Assembly (NCBI GenBank): GCA_001692895.1
Contig: KV748207.1
Location: forward strand, 930,001 to 994,000
Direction of reading: 5' to 3'
DNA from: Cenococcum geophilum 1.58
Lineage: Eukaryota > Ascomycota > Dothideomycetes > Gloniales > Gloniaceae
DNA: 64,000 nucleotides
Positions within the stretch are counted from its first letter, which is position 1; each line of letters opens with the position of its first letter. The notes below the pieces were generated by a model that had not been told where the DNA came from, ran no database searches, and saw nothing but the letters and a program-made list of their open reading frames with translations. The position numbers were made by a program, and so were the translations under genes. Below, one piece after another: positions 1-12,209 of this stretch.

Positions 1-3000
1 CTTTTATACGGACTTTAATACAAATCTAGTGTTATTCCGTTTACTTTAAAAATAAGGGTACTACTAGGATAATAAAGGAGATAACAATCTTCTTGTTTGA
101 AAGGATAACACAATCCTATATTAAATGGAAGAACGTCACGGATAATAGACTATTAAATACGTCCAATTAGGAAACTTAAAATCCGCATTTAATATTAGCC
201 GTTTAACGCGCCGTTAACAGAAGCGGATATCGTTAAGAGACCTTTATCTAGATTTAAAAGGTAATACACGACTATAGCATCTACGTCTAGGTTATTTAGG
301 ACCTATAAGCCTTTATTATCTAGGTTTTAACACCCTAGGAGTTAAGCTTTAAGGCCTAAAGATAACGGAATGTTAACATTACAGTCTCGCCAAAATTAAG
401 CGTTAGGTCTTAAAAAGGTTCTTAGAATAGAAAATTAATAAACCCTATCTTAACCTCTATATTGACTAGACTAACCTTAAGAAAGCGTATACCGGATTTA
501 TACGAGTTATACTTATCTATAACACCTACTTAGGAAGATCCTTCCTGTACTTTATAACGACGCATAGTAAGAAAAAGGAGACACTATAAATGCTTAAAGA
601 TTTTATCTAGTGGATTCGTCTAAGGTATAACCTTAAGGTTAATACTATTAGATCAGACAACGAGCTAGGGAGAAGGAGAACCCTTAAATAGCTACGGATT
701 TAAGGGATTATATTTAAGCCTTTAGCGCTATATACCTAAGCTTAGAATAGTACCGCCAAACGCTTAGGGGGTATAATTATTGAGAGAGTATAAATAATGA
801 GAATTGCTGCTAATCTACTATATAACCTATGGAACGAGATAGTTAACTATACAGTCTACCTTTAAGATTGAACGCTACGGGAAAGCAACGGTTAGATATC
901 GCCATATAAGAGGTTCTATACCTTCCTAGCTAATAGGAGATTAAGAAAGCCGCAACTAGCGTACCTAAAAGCCTACGGCTATAGGGCATACGCGATAACG
1001 TCGGACGCCTAGCTAAGGAAGAAAAGGCTAAGTAAGCTAGATCCACGAGCCTATATTGGCTATCTTATTAGCTATAACTCTACTAATATCTATAGGATCT
1101 GGATCCTATATAAGGGTATCGTCATCTCTATAAGGGATATTATCTTTAATAAAAAGATGTTCTTTAACGGTAAGCAAACGGATATCTTAGAGAACTTATA
1201 CGCTAAATTAGACACGCTAATTAAGAAGATTTAACTTCCTAATACCCTAACTAAGAATAAGGTTCTTTTGGAAGATAATAAAGAAGTATTTAAACCGTTA
1301 ATTTAAGAGGAAGACAACGACGTTAATGAGCCTGTTTAAACCTTTAATAAGTTAGCCGATCTTAAGCTTATAAGAGCTCTTAAAGATATATATTATATGC
1401 CACCTCTAACAGAAGAAGACAAAGAATCTCCATATGCCTTTTATATTAAGTACCCTATAAGGTTAGATATACCAGATTAGGACATTATCCAATAAAAAGG
1501 AGACGGGTTTAATACTTAGGGGGTGTTTAACGACTCGGTTAAAGACTTATTTAAGGAAGCCTGCGATAATAGGTTTAAAGACTTTATTACTAAAAGGATT
1601 ACATTAGCCTATTACGGCGCCTTCTTAGTAGGACGGAAGTTTAACCTTAATAGTCGACTTAATAATAGTAAGCTAAAATTAGGTAGAATACGCGATATTA
1701 GATTATATAGGAAGAACTTACCTTTGCTACCTTAGTTAATCTAAGACCTTAATACGCACCCTCTTTAAGATTAGTTCTAAGAGGCTTAATAAGCCTACCT
1801 CCAATCTTATTATTAAATAAGGTTATTTTAAGAAATAGATAAGAAGTATATAAGGGGATAGCAGGTCCTCAGCTTAATGTAGATCTTTATCTATAAGACG
1901 GATAAGTATAGGTTTCTCCAAAAATGCAAGGCACGCTTAGTAGTTTACGGAAATTAATAGGCCCTAGGAGACCTACCTACGAGAGCTACTATATTAGCTA
2001 GTATAACCTTTTAAACCCTTATAGCGATTACTGCAAAATTTAACCTAGAGACGATATAAATAGATATAGTTAATACGTTTATCTATTACAATCTCAACAA
2101 GGTCGTCTATATAAAGCTACCACTAGGGTTTAATAAAGAAAAGATAGATAAAGTACTGCGCTTAAAAAAGGCCCTTTACGGACTATAATAATTACCACTA
2201 TTATAGCAGAAGAATCTTATAAGCTTGCTAATAGAATTAGGTTTTAAAGAGGTACCCTAAAAGCCGTATATTATGCTAAAAGGTAAAATAGTCGTCTTCT
2301 TCTACGTCGACGATATTGTCTTCTGCTACCGTAAGATAGACGAGAAGAAAGCTTAAGAAGCGATTAAGGAGCTAAGTAAGGAATACCAGATGAGTATCCT
2401 TGGCGAGCTAAAATAGTTCCTAGGAATCTATATGCTATATAATCGTAGCTAGAGGCTCCTATAGCTATCCTAGGAAGCCTATATTAAGAAGATAGCTAAC
2501 TAGTATAAGATAGATCTTACAGGGCGTCTTTTAGATACTCCTATAGCAGAATCTAAACTCCTCCCTACTAATTACTAATTAATCTATTTAACGCTTCCGA
2601 CCCCTAATATAGACCTACTAGTCCATCCTAAGTCCCTATTAAGAGAAGCAGCTTTTACAATGCTATATTAGAGAAAAATAGGTTTAATACTTTATACAGC
2701 CACTATAACGCGTCCGGATATTGCTTTTACAGTATTACGGCTAGCAAGGTTTAATTAGAACCCTAGCTAGGAGCACTATTAAGTGGTAGATAGAGTTATC
2801 TAATACCTATATAGTATAAGGGGCAGAGCAATCTACTATAGAAGAGATACGGAAGGAATAAACGGTAGAGGAAGAGATATAAGCGACAAAGGTCAAGATA
2901 ACGGAGACGGTAGAGGTAAAGCGCAATCATTTATCTATGCTAGCGATACATTATTCGCGGACAACTCTATTAATAGAAAGAGCTCGCAAGGATATATTAT

Positions 3001-3740
3001 AAAGCTATTTAGGGGACCAATTATATAGAGAGCGAATAAGCAGGATATAGTAATAACGTCAAGCACAGAAGCTAAGTTATTAGCCCTATCTCAAACAGCA
3101 CAGGAAGCTATCTTTATTAGTAGGCTATTTAAAGCAATAACGTTATAGCTAAACGAGCCCTTAATTATTAACTGCGACAACACCTAAATACTCCAACTAA
3201 TTATAAAAGACACGGCAAAACTAATTACGAAGCTCCGATACGTTAATATCTATTAACACTAGCTACATTAGGAATACGCAAGGAGATAAGTATTATTTTA
3301 ATAGACAGCGACGAAGGAAATAATCGCTAATGGACTTACGAAGGCCCTGCCCAAGCAGAGGTTTTAAAGCTTTGTTAATATAATCAGGATAGTAAATATT
3401 AAGGAGCGGCTGAATAAGGAGAAGCAACTAGAGAACCTACGGGAGAAGGTTAGGGTAAGACGGAAGGATTCAGATAAGATTATGGTTTATTTAACGTATT
3501 AACGGACACAAGAAGGTGGTTAGCTTCGTCCTCAACCAGGTCAAAGCTAAGGGGGTATGTCAGATAATCTGTATTCTCTAGTGGCGTAGACCGTGCACGA
3601 GTCACGTGTACGGGGCACCTGCATTGTAAATCTCTTCATCGTAGCTCGAGGGCCCCAGGTCATCAAATCAACCTCAAGACAAGATCATCAATCAATCAAC
3701 CCATTTCATTAATGAATAGCTCTATATGAGTTATCTGACA
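1..3740 (+). mobile_element. Decayed Ty1/Copia LTR retrotransposon, 3' portion
   Basis: Retroelement fossil whose 5' end lies outside the window. Recognisable parts in Copia order are integrase (about 480-960), reverse transcriptase (about 1800-2560, with a YVDD box near 2300), RNase H (about 2690-3350, with an STEAK-type motif near 3065) and a purine-rich tract at 3543-3555 directly before the 3' LTR. Integrase before reverse transcriptase is diagnostic of Copia rather than Gypsy. The interior is depleted of CpA and TpG and rich in TpA, the mark of RIP. It is broken, with dozens of breaks, and no long open frame remains. Age cannot be estimated from LTR divergence because only one LTR is visible. 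Confidence 0.9.
3558..3740 (+). repeat. 3' LTR of the Copia fossil
   Basis: A 183-bp segment starts TGTCAGATAA and ends TTATCTGACA, a perfect 10-bp terminal inverted repeat with the canonical TG...CA ends. It directly follows a polypurine tract. Unlike the interior it keeps many CpA and TpG dinucleotides and has near-balanced base composition, so it appears largely spared by RIP. Confidence 0.9.
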
Positions 3741-4252
3741 GGTATACGCCCTTGCTGAGCGGGCAGCTGACTGGATTAAGGAAGACGCAAGGGGTTTATA
3801 ACAGGGTTACTACTAATATTTTAAATATGGATTTTAAGATATTAGATTCTAAATACCATGTTCTTGCAAACTCCTTAGAGACACCTAATGGTAAAGTTCC
3901 AGGTCTATTCCTCACTTCCGCGGAAACACATATATGGGGAAGGCTGAAGCGATTGTGGCGCATAAACTGTGGCGTCCACGCAGGGGAGTTTTGCACATTT
4001 GAGCGTTGTAGTTACTCAGCACCAGGCAACACTCACTCGAAGGCCATGCCGCCCTAGAATAAATCTTTTTGTAACATATGAAAAACTGAAGCTTTGAAGT
4101 TTAAGTGCCAATAGAATTGCTACGTCTTTAAAGAATCCGATCTTTTTGTGCGATCACAAAGAAATACGACACTGTCAAACGTTTCAGGGAAATAGCAGAG
4201 GAGATATTGCCAGATCGTCGGTCAACGACACTCCTAGACCGTACCAACTAGT
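3741..4252. other. Intergenic, LTR end to first gene
   Basis: Normal-composition sequence between the LTR and the first gene. A 101-codon open frame at 3752-4057 has no recognisable domain and starts only 12 bases after the LTR, so I do not call it a gene. The 3' part is presumably the promoter and 5' leader of the gene at 4253. Confidence 0.5.
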
Positions 4253-6809
4253 ATGATGGACCTTCCTATTCATTTTAATGAATTACTCAGCCTGAAAGCA
4301 CCTTCGTCGCCATCATCGGGAGTAGAGCAGCACTTTTCAGTCCCACTTACGTACCCGCTCATGCAAGCTAAAAGATCCGAATCTCAGTCTGCGGACCTCC
4401 CGACCTCTAAGACAACGAGTAGGCGGGATAAGGCCAGTACGGATGACGGTGTTCAGAGTAATTACTTGGTGGAGAGTTTGGTGTGGCCAGAAGGCGACAA
4501 CGAACCCCCGCCTCTCTCCACCTCCAGTAGCCACTCACCGGAGTGTGACTTCTCTCCTGAAACGGAAGTTTTAGACCTCTCGGATTCTGGCGATGGATTT
4601 TTTCAATTTGACAGTGCGAGATCATCTGAGCTGACTTGGACGGACGGTATGGGCCAATCCGATAGTAGAATGGTCACGAGACTTGCTAACCGCAAAGCAT
4701 AAGATCCTAGGTCACTTTCTAGGTCAACAACTCCAACAGGCGTCAGACCTGACAACCGAATTAGCAGGATCAATCTTAAGGAACCGTTATCTAAACAGGA
4801 CCTTTGGCCGACTACGGAGAGACCGGGGATCACCGGAAAACTCCTACCCAAATACATTTTTGATTCAGAATCAACCCTCATCCCAAAGGTAGACGACTGG
4901 AAGCTCTGTTGCCAATCAAGTAACCTAAATCTAATCCCACCCAATTCCCCTAATCGGGAGTCTGGCTCTGAATTATCATCTATGGTCGAGTCCTGGGTTA
5001 CGACTACGGACTTTGATTGTATAAAATCCCTAGATCCGGATCAACTCGACCCAGCAAGTTTGGAACAGCCAGTGTCAGCTCCACGAAGAGACCCTTTGTA
5101 TCTAGAAAAAGGAAGTGAGTTGGAGTGTGCAGCATCAGAGCCAGAAGCCAAGAGCGACCCTAATGCTTCAGAGGAAGAAAGCGAAACTTTCGATTCATCC
5201 TCTGATGACGAGACGCTATGCAGTGAGTGTGTTGACCTCGAAACACTTCCAAATTCGCATAAAAGGGATGTCCTTGAGAAGATTCTGTCACCATTGAAAC
5301 AAAAACTGGTTGACCGAGTGATGGGCGAACTCTCTTTCACCTTCGGTGACCGCTTCGGCGCGATAAGCTGTAACCCTGGGGGCAATTCGTCGTCTTTCCA
5401 AAATGCTGCTACATCAAATGCTTCATCGGGTGGAAACTCATACGGCCGTTTCAGGGGTAGTAGAAAACGTACCAGAGACGAATCGGACTCACTATCACCT
5501 AACGACGATTGGGATGACAAAGACGAGCATTCGGGACCAGAAAGTATGTCTCAAAAGAGCCAACTAAGTACTCCACAGAAGTTCGCTTGCCCGTATTTTA
5601 AACGGAGCCCTAGAAAACACCAACAATATGGGTCATGTAGTGGACCTGGTTGGGATACTGTGCATAGATTGAAGTAAGTAGATGTTTCCTTCCTTTATTA
5701 ATACAAACATTTATAGTCTATAGACAGCATTTATATCGAAGGCATGCTTTGCCAATCCAGTGCGCTAGATGTGCACTAAAATTCGACACCGACACGTCGT
5801 TAAAAGAACATCAAAGAAGGCCAGAAGGATGTGAGGTCCGCGAAGAGGGCCCAAAGGAAGGGTTTGATAAGGAGCAAGAGAAAAGACTCAGAAGCAGAAA
5901 AAGACCTCCGATAGGCCAAACTGAAATAGAAAAGTGGAACGCGGTCTATCTCATTTTGTTTCCGGAAGACGATAAAATACCATCACCATGTAAGACAAGT
6001 CCTTTGGTGATGGCAGTGCAAATGACTAACGAGATTCAGTTTATGACTACGACCAGGAGTCTCTTGAAAAGAGCCGGAAATCCCCAATCTCGGATGAGTT
6101 TGCAGAATTCGAAGAATACTCCAGGCGCGAGCTCCTTGGGCGTGTCCGCCAGCAGCTCGAGCTCATCGTGGAGAAGGAATCACAGCCGCTAGAGGAACGG
6201 CTTAAGGGCCAAGTCATCGAGATCGTCCGCAGCTGCCATGCGGACATTTTCTCTTCTTACCAGCGCTCCAAGCGCTCGAGCACGTCCATGAACTCGGAGC
6301 TTCGGACATCGGTGGATTCATCTGCCAATACTAGAGCAACGGACTTAGACACCGAGTTTGAGGATAAGCTTTCCCCGCTTTTTAAGCCCCCTCCTTTGAT
6401 GATGCATGGCCATATCGATCTGCATTTTCAAGCAAACACACAGGGAAATATACGCGGTATGGCTGCTACTCAGAGCCAGAGCCAATCTTCAGACTCCGCC
6501 TACGGTTCGAACGCTCCGGTGTCGTACCAGGAAGGAATGAACGGAAAGAGTCTTGCCATTAGCCCCATAGCCTCAAGCAGCTCAGATAGTCGAGAATGGC
6601 ATATGGATGAGGCTGGATTCGGACCAGAGTCTTTATGCAACAAGGAATTCGAAGACTTTGAGAATAACATCCTGAAGGAGACGTCGAGTCCAATTGAGTG
6701 GCCAGTCTTTGATGATACGGTTATAGGGGGGTTTCCGGCATCGAACGTCTCCGACGATATCAATTTCTTCAATTTTGACGGGCCATTATCAGGCCTTTTG
6801 GAGCCGTAA
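4253..6809 (+). CDS. Conserved fungal C2H2-like zinc-finger protein
   Basis: Four-exon model: 4253-4646, 4704-5673, 5724-5989, 6040-6809, encoding about 799 residues. The introns are 57, 50 and 50 nt. The first has donor GTATGG and branch TGCTAAC and removes the in-frame TAA at 4700-4702; its acceptor is AAG, which is less usual. The N-terminal half is acidic and Ser-rich, as expected for a disordered region. The conserved core (from about residue 425) starts with a CPYFKRSPRKH block, runs through GWDTVHRLKQHLYRRHALP across the second intron, then IQCARC and EQEKRLRSRKR. After the third intron comes SPFYDYDQESLEKS and an ELLGRVRQQLE helix. I recognise this arrangement from a widespread ascomycete family with degenerate C2H2 fingers and no assigned function. 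DNA binding is plausible but unproven. Confidence 0.85.
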
Positions 6810-7587
6810 CCACTCGTTACCGCGTGTAGAAAACAATATACAGACTTGTATAGCCTGGTCAAGTGGTCGCTGAGAAGGGGCGAAGAATAATGAGAGGCTG
6901 AATTCCGGGGCGGTGGAGAATGTAAAGCATAGGAATGGTATCTACAACAAATCCCATTGTACACAGGCGTGACGAGTAGGGGTTGGGTGAGCCCTGGCGG
7001 ATTAGAGTTAACAGCTTCCGTCAATTGATTTTTCCTATTACACTCTTGTCCTAGAACGGGTAGTCTTTTACTTCTGAATCCCCTGCGTTCTGAGGACTAC
7101 GTTAAGTACTATTTGTAAACCGAGCATATTATAAGTGTATTGTGAAAGACAAGAACGCTCCTTCACATCATCAAGAGAAATTTACTAAGCTTCTTCGACA
7201 TCTTTGGTGTGGAAACCCCATTTTAGTTGTAATTTGTCTTCGGTGTCGTCTCCGTGTTTTTAAGGAAACGACCCGTGAGATGCGCGAATCCGTTTGACTA
7301 ACTAGGATCCTGTACGGATAAAACAATGCAATTTTTGAAGCTCTTAGAAGCCTAGAGACAATATGTGAGCATGAATAAGTAGTGATGAAGATTAGGCAGG
7401 GGCGGATCGGGCGGCATGAAGCGAGGTCGCATCTCGCGAATCTTTCTCGCGACGCGCCTGCGCTTCCATAAAACATCTTAACTACCATTCACGCCTAACT
7501 ACATGCTGTTCCTCCTGCCAAAGCTTGTAGATATGTGCCTAGTTCCTAAAAAAATATTGAATTGAGATTAATCTGGACAGTCGTGCC
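6810..7587. other. Intergenic region with putative ORC4 promoter
   Basis: No gene is seen. At 7432-7456 a cluster of TCGCG and ACGCG motifs lies about 130-155 bp before the ORC4 start. ACGCG is the core of the yeast MluI cell-cycle box bound by MBF-type factors, which commonly control replication genes. Applying that here is inference. Confidence 0.4.
7432..7456. promoter_or_regulatory. Possible MBF/E2F-like site cluster before ORC4
   Basis: Two TCGCG copies and one ACGCG core (7452-7456) sit within 25 bp, about 130 bp upstream of the ORC4 ATG. The motif match is direct; cell-cycle regulation is inferred from yeast ORC/MCM promoters. Confidence 0.3.
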
Positions 7588-10354
7588 ATGGACGACTCTC
7601 CACGCTCTGCAAAGAGGAGGAAGCTCGAGACTTCTACCCGCAATGCTTCGAATCCACTCACGAAAGCCTCAGCAACACTGAAGGCTCCTGCTAGCGGGAC
7701 TTTGAAGCGACCAGGTCGACGAGCTGTTTCTTTGGCAACAGCTAATGACCAGGAACCTGAAAAAGCCGCTCCTCCAGCCGCTCAAGCCAGGGCCTCAAAA
7801 AGTTCTCCCAGCTCGCCAGCACACACACCGGATGGCGCACTACGAAAGCGCAGATTCCCGAACAATGAAGAGGACATATATAACGACTTTGACGGAGCAC
7901 TAGAAGTTGATTCTCCCGCCAAGCGCTTACGCAGTCGAATTCGAGGACTTGTCCACAATGAAGGGAATTCCGGAGACGCTTCACCGAACCGCACGAGAGG
8001 CAGCCCCGGGACGAGTGCGGGAAATCAGGGGCAAAGAGCACGTGTACACCCGGGGGTTAATGGAACACCAAAAAACACAATGTCTCCCAGAAACTTGGAG
8101 GGGTCTGCTAGGAACCATGTTGGTCGCTCAACGCTGATGAACGAGATGTTGGGTGAAGAACAAGTGGAGGCCTTTCCGATGGATGATGAGGGCGAACTGG
8201 TATCAGGCCCGGCTACTCCGTCCCGCCGTGGTAAAATCCAGCGGGCATTGAACGGCACCCACAGTGGAGTGAATAAAGCAGCAAAGGGCACATTGTCAGG
8301 TCCCATTACCCGCCGATCAGCGAGGTCTGCTATGTCAGACGAACCAGATCAGGATATGCCTAACCAACCGAACGGTGCCAATGAGTACGTAGCATCAACT
8401 ACGCCTGCGAAAAGAAAAGCTGGCCGGCCAAGAAAAGTAATAGAGGACAAACGTGAGGAGGACAGCTTAAGCAAACAAAGCAAGGGCCCTCAATCAACCA
8501 CCGCCACGCTAGCGGGACGAAAACGAAACACCCTAGATCACGATGAAAAAGATGGCGCCACTTCTGAAAGTGGTCTCGAGGGACCGTATAATGGCAAAGG
8601 AAGCATTAAAAATACCTCTTCCAGAAGAAAACGGAGCTACACAGATAATATTGATAGTGACGATGACGAAGTGATTGAAAGCGGACTCCCGGGTTCAGTG
8701 TCTGAGAGAGCGCCGAAACGTGGGCAAATATATACGTCTCAAACTGCAAATGACGTGGATGAAAATTCAGACGTCTCTGACCGAATGAGTGTTGATGAAG
8801 AAGAACGTCTGAGCGATGCAGAGATAAACCCTTTTCAAGTTCAGCGAAAGAAAAGGCAAATGCCGGTGGCTACTGTGCGAATTAGTGGGATTAATGGAGC
8901 GACTAGCTCGGATAGCGAACTCAAGCTTCTAAAACGCATCGTGCTGGAAAAGATCACAGTCAAGCGCTCAGGGCCCCTTGTTGGTTTAGACGATGAATAT
9001 AAGAAAGTTTATCAGCTTGTCGAGCACACAGTAGTAGCAGGAGAGGGTAACTCTATGCTTCTAATTGGGGCTAGAGGTAGCGGGAAGACTGCTTTGGTGG
9101 GCAAAGTTCTGTTCGAATTATCGAAAGACCACCGGGAAGATTTCCACGTTGTCAAGTTGAATGGCTTCGTTCATACGGACGATAAGCTTGCTCTTCGAGA
9201 GATTTGGAGACAACTGGGCAAAGAGATGGAGATCGAAGAGGACGGCCTAGGCAAGAATTACGCCGACACACTCTCAACGCTTCTAGCCCTACTTTCTCAC
9301 CCTTCCGAGCAGACTGGGCAAGAAACAGAGCAAGTCGCCAAAGCGGTGGTGTTCGTCATGGATGAATTCGACCTCTTCGCCTCTCATCCGCGCCAAACAC
9401 TATTATACAACCTCTTTGACATCGCACAGTCCAGGAAAGCGCCAATCGCTGTTCTTGGTCTGACTACTAAGATAGACGTCGCTGAGAGCCTCGAGAAACG
9501 CGTGAAGAGCAGATTCAGCCATCGCTATGTCCACCTCTCCCTGGCAAAGTCATTCACCGCATTTCAAGAAATATGTAAAGCTGTCTTACTCCTGCAACCT
9601 GATGCGCTGAATGTCGAGGAACAAGCGGTACTTTCCCAACCAGGCAAACCCACCGTCTCAAATAAATTCAAAACCCTAGCCAAAGATGTAGATATCCTGA
9701 GCAGCTGGAATAACAGCATCTCAGTAAGTCATCTTTAACCTCTCTTCTCCTCGTTACATCCCTAACAGAATTTCAAAGGCTCTGTTTTCCAACAAGATCT
9801 TCCTGACGACCCATCTCGCCCCTTATTACTATCGCAGCAAATCCGTCCCAGAAGTCTTAACTTCATTTCTGCTCCCAACGTCGTTCCTTACCGTATCCAC
9901 CTTTCCCATCTCCCCTGACACCTTCACTGCGCACCTCTCCCCAAAATTCTCACTCGCACCTCCAGACTCTAAGCTTGCTCTCCTACCTTCTCTGTCCTTT
10001 CTCCAGCTGGCGCTCCTCATTGCTGCCGCACGCCTCGATGTCATCCTCGACACTGATACCTGTAATTTCGACATGGCATACGCCGAGTACGTCTCCCTGG
10101 CTTCAAAAGCGAAAATTCAGTCCGCAGCTGGAGGAGCGGTGGCTAGCGGGAGTGCTACAAAAGTGTGGGGACGGGACGTGGCGCGGATGGAATGGGAGAG
10201 GCTTGTTGGGTGGGAGTTAGTGGTGCCCGTCATTGGAGGTGGAGGTACAGGTGCGGGTAGTATGGTCAGGGTAGACGTCGCTTTGGAGGAGATCGCGCCG
10301 AGTGTCGGGCCGGGCATTGACCGAGTGTTGGAAAAGTGGTGTCGGCAGATTTGA
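7588..10354 (+). CDS. ORC4: Origin recognition complex subunit 4
   Basis: Two exons, 7588-9723 and 9779-10354, encode about 903 residues. The 55-nt intron has donor GTAAGT, branch CCTAAC and acceptor AAAG, and joins WNNSIS to ALFSNK in phase 0. The product is the AAA+ subunit of the nuclear six-subunit complex that marks replication origins and loads MCM. Seen directly: a long, charged, low-complexity N-terminal half with one AT-hook (GRPRK, residues 279-283), Walker A GARGSGKT (494-501), and Walker B VVFVMDEFD with DEFD at 592-595. A C-terminal winged-helix-like region includes DTCNFDMAYAEYVSLASKAK and ends RVLEKWCRQI. The extended N-terminus is typical of filamentous fungi. Fission yeast Orc4 also carries AT-hooks (nine) that bind AT-rich origins; here I see only one clear hook. 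Confidence 0.95.
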
Positions 10355-10595
10355 CGGATAGTGTGTTGGGTCACGAGCGGTATGCGGAAAATAGGAAATC
10401 TAAGGTTAGATGGACGTGGTTGGGTTTGGTTGGAGGGATGGCTTTAGCATTATAAAATTATTAAATATAATTCATCTTGAGGATGAATAGAACTCTTTTG
10501 AAGTCCAGCCTCCTCACCCTTTTGTCCTTGCAGTTTTACAACCTTAAAGAACCTCCCATTCCTTCTCTTACCTCTTCATTTCGTCCTCTTGGGGA

Positions 10596-12001
10596 CTATG
10601 ACCAGTATGTCGCCCACTTACTCTCCCCTCTCACCACGTCCACAAAACTCTTTGCAATGACCCGGTCTGTCTGTTCGCTCGGATGCAGCTCGTCATACCA
10701 CAAGAACGAGTCCGGACTATCCGTCCTAGTGCAATTCAAGCCCGTCAGGCTGCAATGTCTATCATACCCCTTGACATTGAGCGGCGCGGTACCATTCAAA
10801 TAACCAGCCGGATGATTCCAGATATCCGTAACCTGTGACAGTGCATTAGCCTAAGTCCAACCTAAGAAGCCAGAAAAAATCGAAAACGCAGCTTACCAGG
10901 CCATTAACGTCAAAAACGGCAAAATGCGCCCCGGGATACCTCCGCGCGATCAGGATCTCGTACGGGGTCTGGTACTTGTAGATGTCGTTGACGGTGGCGA
11001 CGCTCTCCCACATGCGGTAGCTGATCTCGGTTAGGTTGCCGCCTTTGTCGGGCCAGAAGTGGTTCGCGCCGACGCCGCCGTTTTCCGGGGTGGCATACAG
11101 CGGGGCCAGCTGCAAGGGCACGATGTTCATGAGGACGAAGTAGCGCGCGCCGGCGTGGTAGAGGCCGTCGAGCATGGAGTAGACGCACGAGACGTAGTCG
11201 ACGATAGTAGTGCCGCCCTTTTGCGAGTCGGTCAGCAGCGCGTAGTTGCCGAGGTCGTTCGTCCCAATCCACATCGAGTAGACTGTCTCGCTGGACGGGA
11301 TATTGAGGAACGGCTGGTGGGTTCCTGGGATGCGGTATGCAGCGTCGGCGAGGAAGGCCGGCAGCTCGTAGCCGGCGATGTCTGGGAATGGCGCTGAGAT
11401 CGTGTTCCAGGTGCGTGGCGTTAGTTTGTTGGAGCAGACGGCGCCGCCGACGGCGTAGTTGTATAGGTTCGCTGAGGTGTATAGGGATACATAGCGCGCC
11501 CAGACGATACCACCGGAGGCGGTGCTGAAAGACTGGAGAAGGAAGAGAGTTATTTGGGGGGGATTACGTGTGGAACATGGACGGAGGGTCACGGGCAAAC
11601 TTATAGAAAGCCCCTCACGACGTGAAACTTGAGAAACGTATTGACTTGTTAAGAACTTGAAAATGGCTCTAGTATGTAGAGTGCATCAATTGAGGGATAA
11701 TCCATGAGAAACTTCACTCTGTCGTGTAAAACGATCTCTTGTAAGGCCATTGGCTGCGGAAAATATTGGGATGACGAGATCAAACACATAATTAAAATCT
11801 TACCATTGAGTCCACCCACCCCACTGGCGGTGCGGAGCCATTGTGGCTGCCAAAATACCCGAGTCGGCTTTCGTCTGTATAGCTGTCTCCCAAAGCAACG
11901 AGGCTCTTGAATTTCTTCAGATTCCATGAGCTCCTAGGATGAGCAAGCACAACAGTGAAACTCAGCGTAAGAGCAAGAAAATTAAAGCGTGAGCACCGCA
12001 T
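10596..12001 (-). CDS. Secreted GDSL-family esterase (CE16-like acetylesterase)
   Basis: Three exons on the minus strand: 12001-11804, 11532-10897 and 10832-10596, encoding 356 residues. Introns are 271 nt (GTAAGA...CTCCAG) and 64 nt (GTAAGC...TCACAG), both in phase 0. The N-terminus has a signal peptide (hydrophobic residues about 6-20, ending near LAHP), so the enzyme should be secreted. GDSL block I is GDSYTDES with nucleophile Ser40. Other conserved blocks are YNYAVGGAVCSN, the GTND block in WIGTNDLGN, and DELHPSEQ with the Asp325/His328 catalytic pair. This combination matches fungal carbohydrate esterase family 16 acetylesterases, which remove acetyl groups from hemicellulose-derived sugars; the exact substrate is inferred. 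The gene ends 241 bp from the ORC4 stop, a convergent arrangement. A TATTTAAAT stretch about 60 bp before the ATG could be a TATA-like element. Confidence 0.9.
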
Positions 12002-12194
12002 GTTGAAATACTGAGGGTTTAGAAAGGCGGCTGAAGAGAAAAACCAGGAAACGGTCGGGGAAATTTAAATAAGGCCATGATGCGTGAAATAATGCCAAAG
12101 CTAAGACCACTTGCGGGTTAATAAGTGTTCCCCTCCACCGACGTCCCGCACTGGGTATATCGAAGCCAGGATTTTGGCAAGACCGCGGCACTTT

Positions 12195-12209
12195 GGGGGG
12201 GGGGGGGGG
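12195..12209 (+). repeat. Poly-G run (G15)
   Basis: Fifteen consecutive G bases preceded by CTTT and followed by TTTAACC. Length in the genome or assembly may vary. Confidence 0.95.

Noticed and set aside
3752-4057. 101-codon open frame after the first LTR
   Set aside because: No domain, no splice-linked continuation, and it starts 12 bases after the LTR.
4683-4892. Alternative frame through the first intron region of the C2H2-like gene
   Set aside because: The 57-nt intron joins two long exons in one frame; the alternative stops soon and carries no conserved block.
7171-7488. Minus-strand 105-codon frame before ORC4
   Set aside because: Low-quality translation over a likely promoter with TCGCG motifs; no family resemblance.
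9724-9738. Ending the ORC4 protein at the stop after SISVSHL
   Set aside because: That stop is inside a 55-nt intron; the next exon supplies the conserved Orc4 C-terminus.
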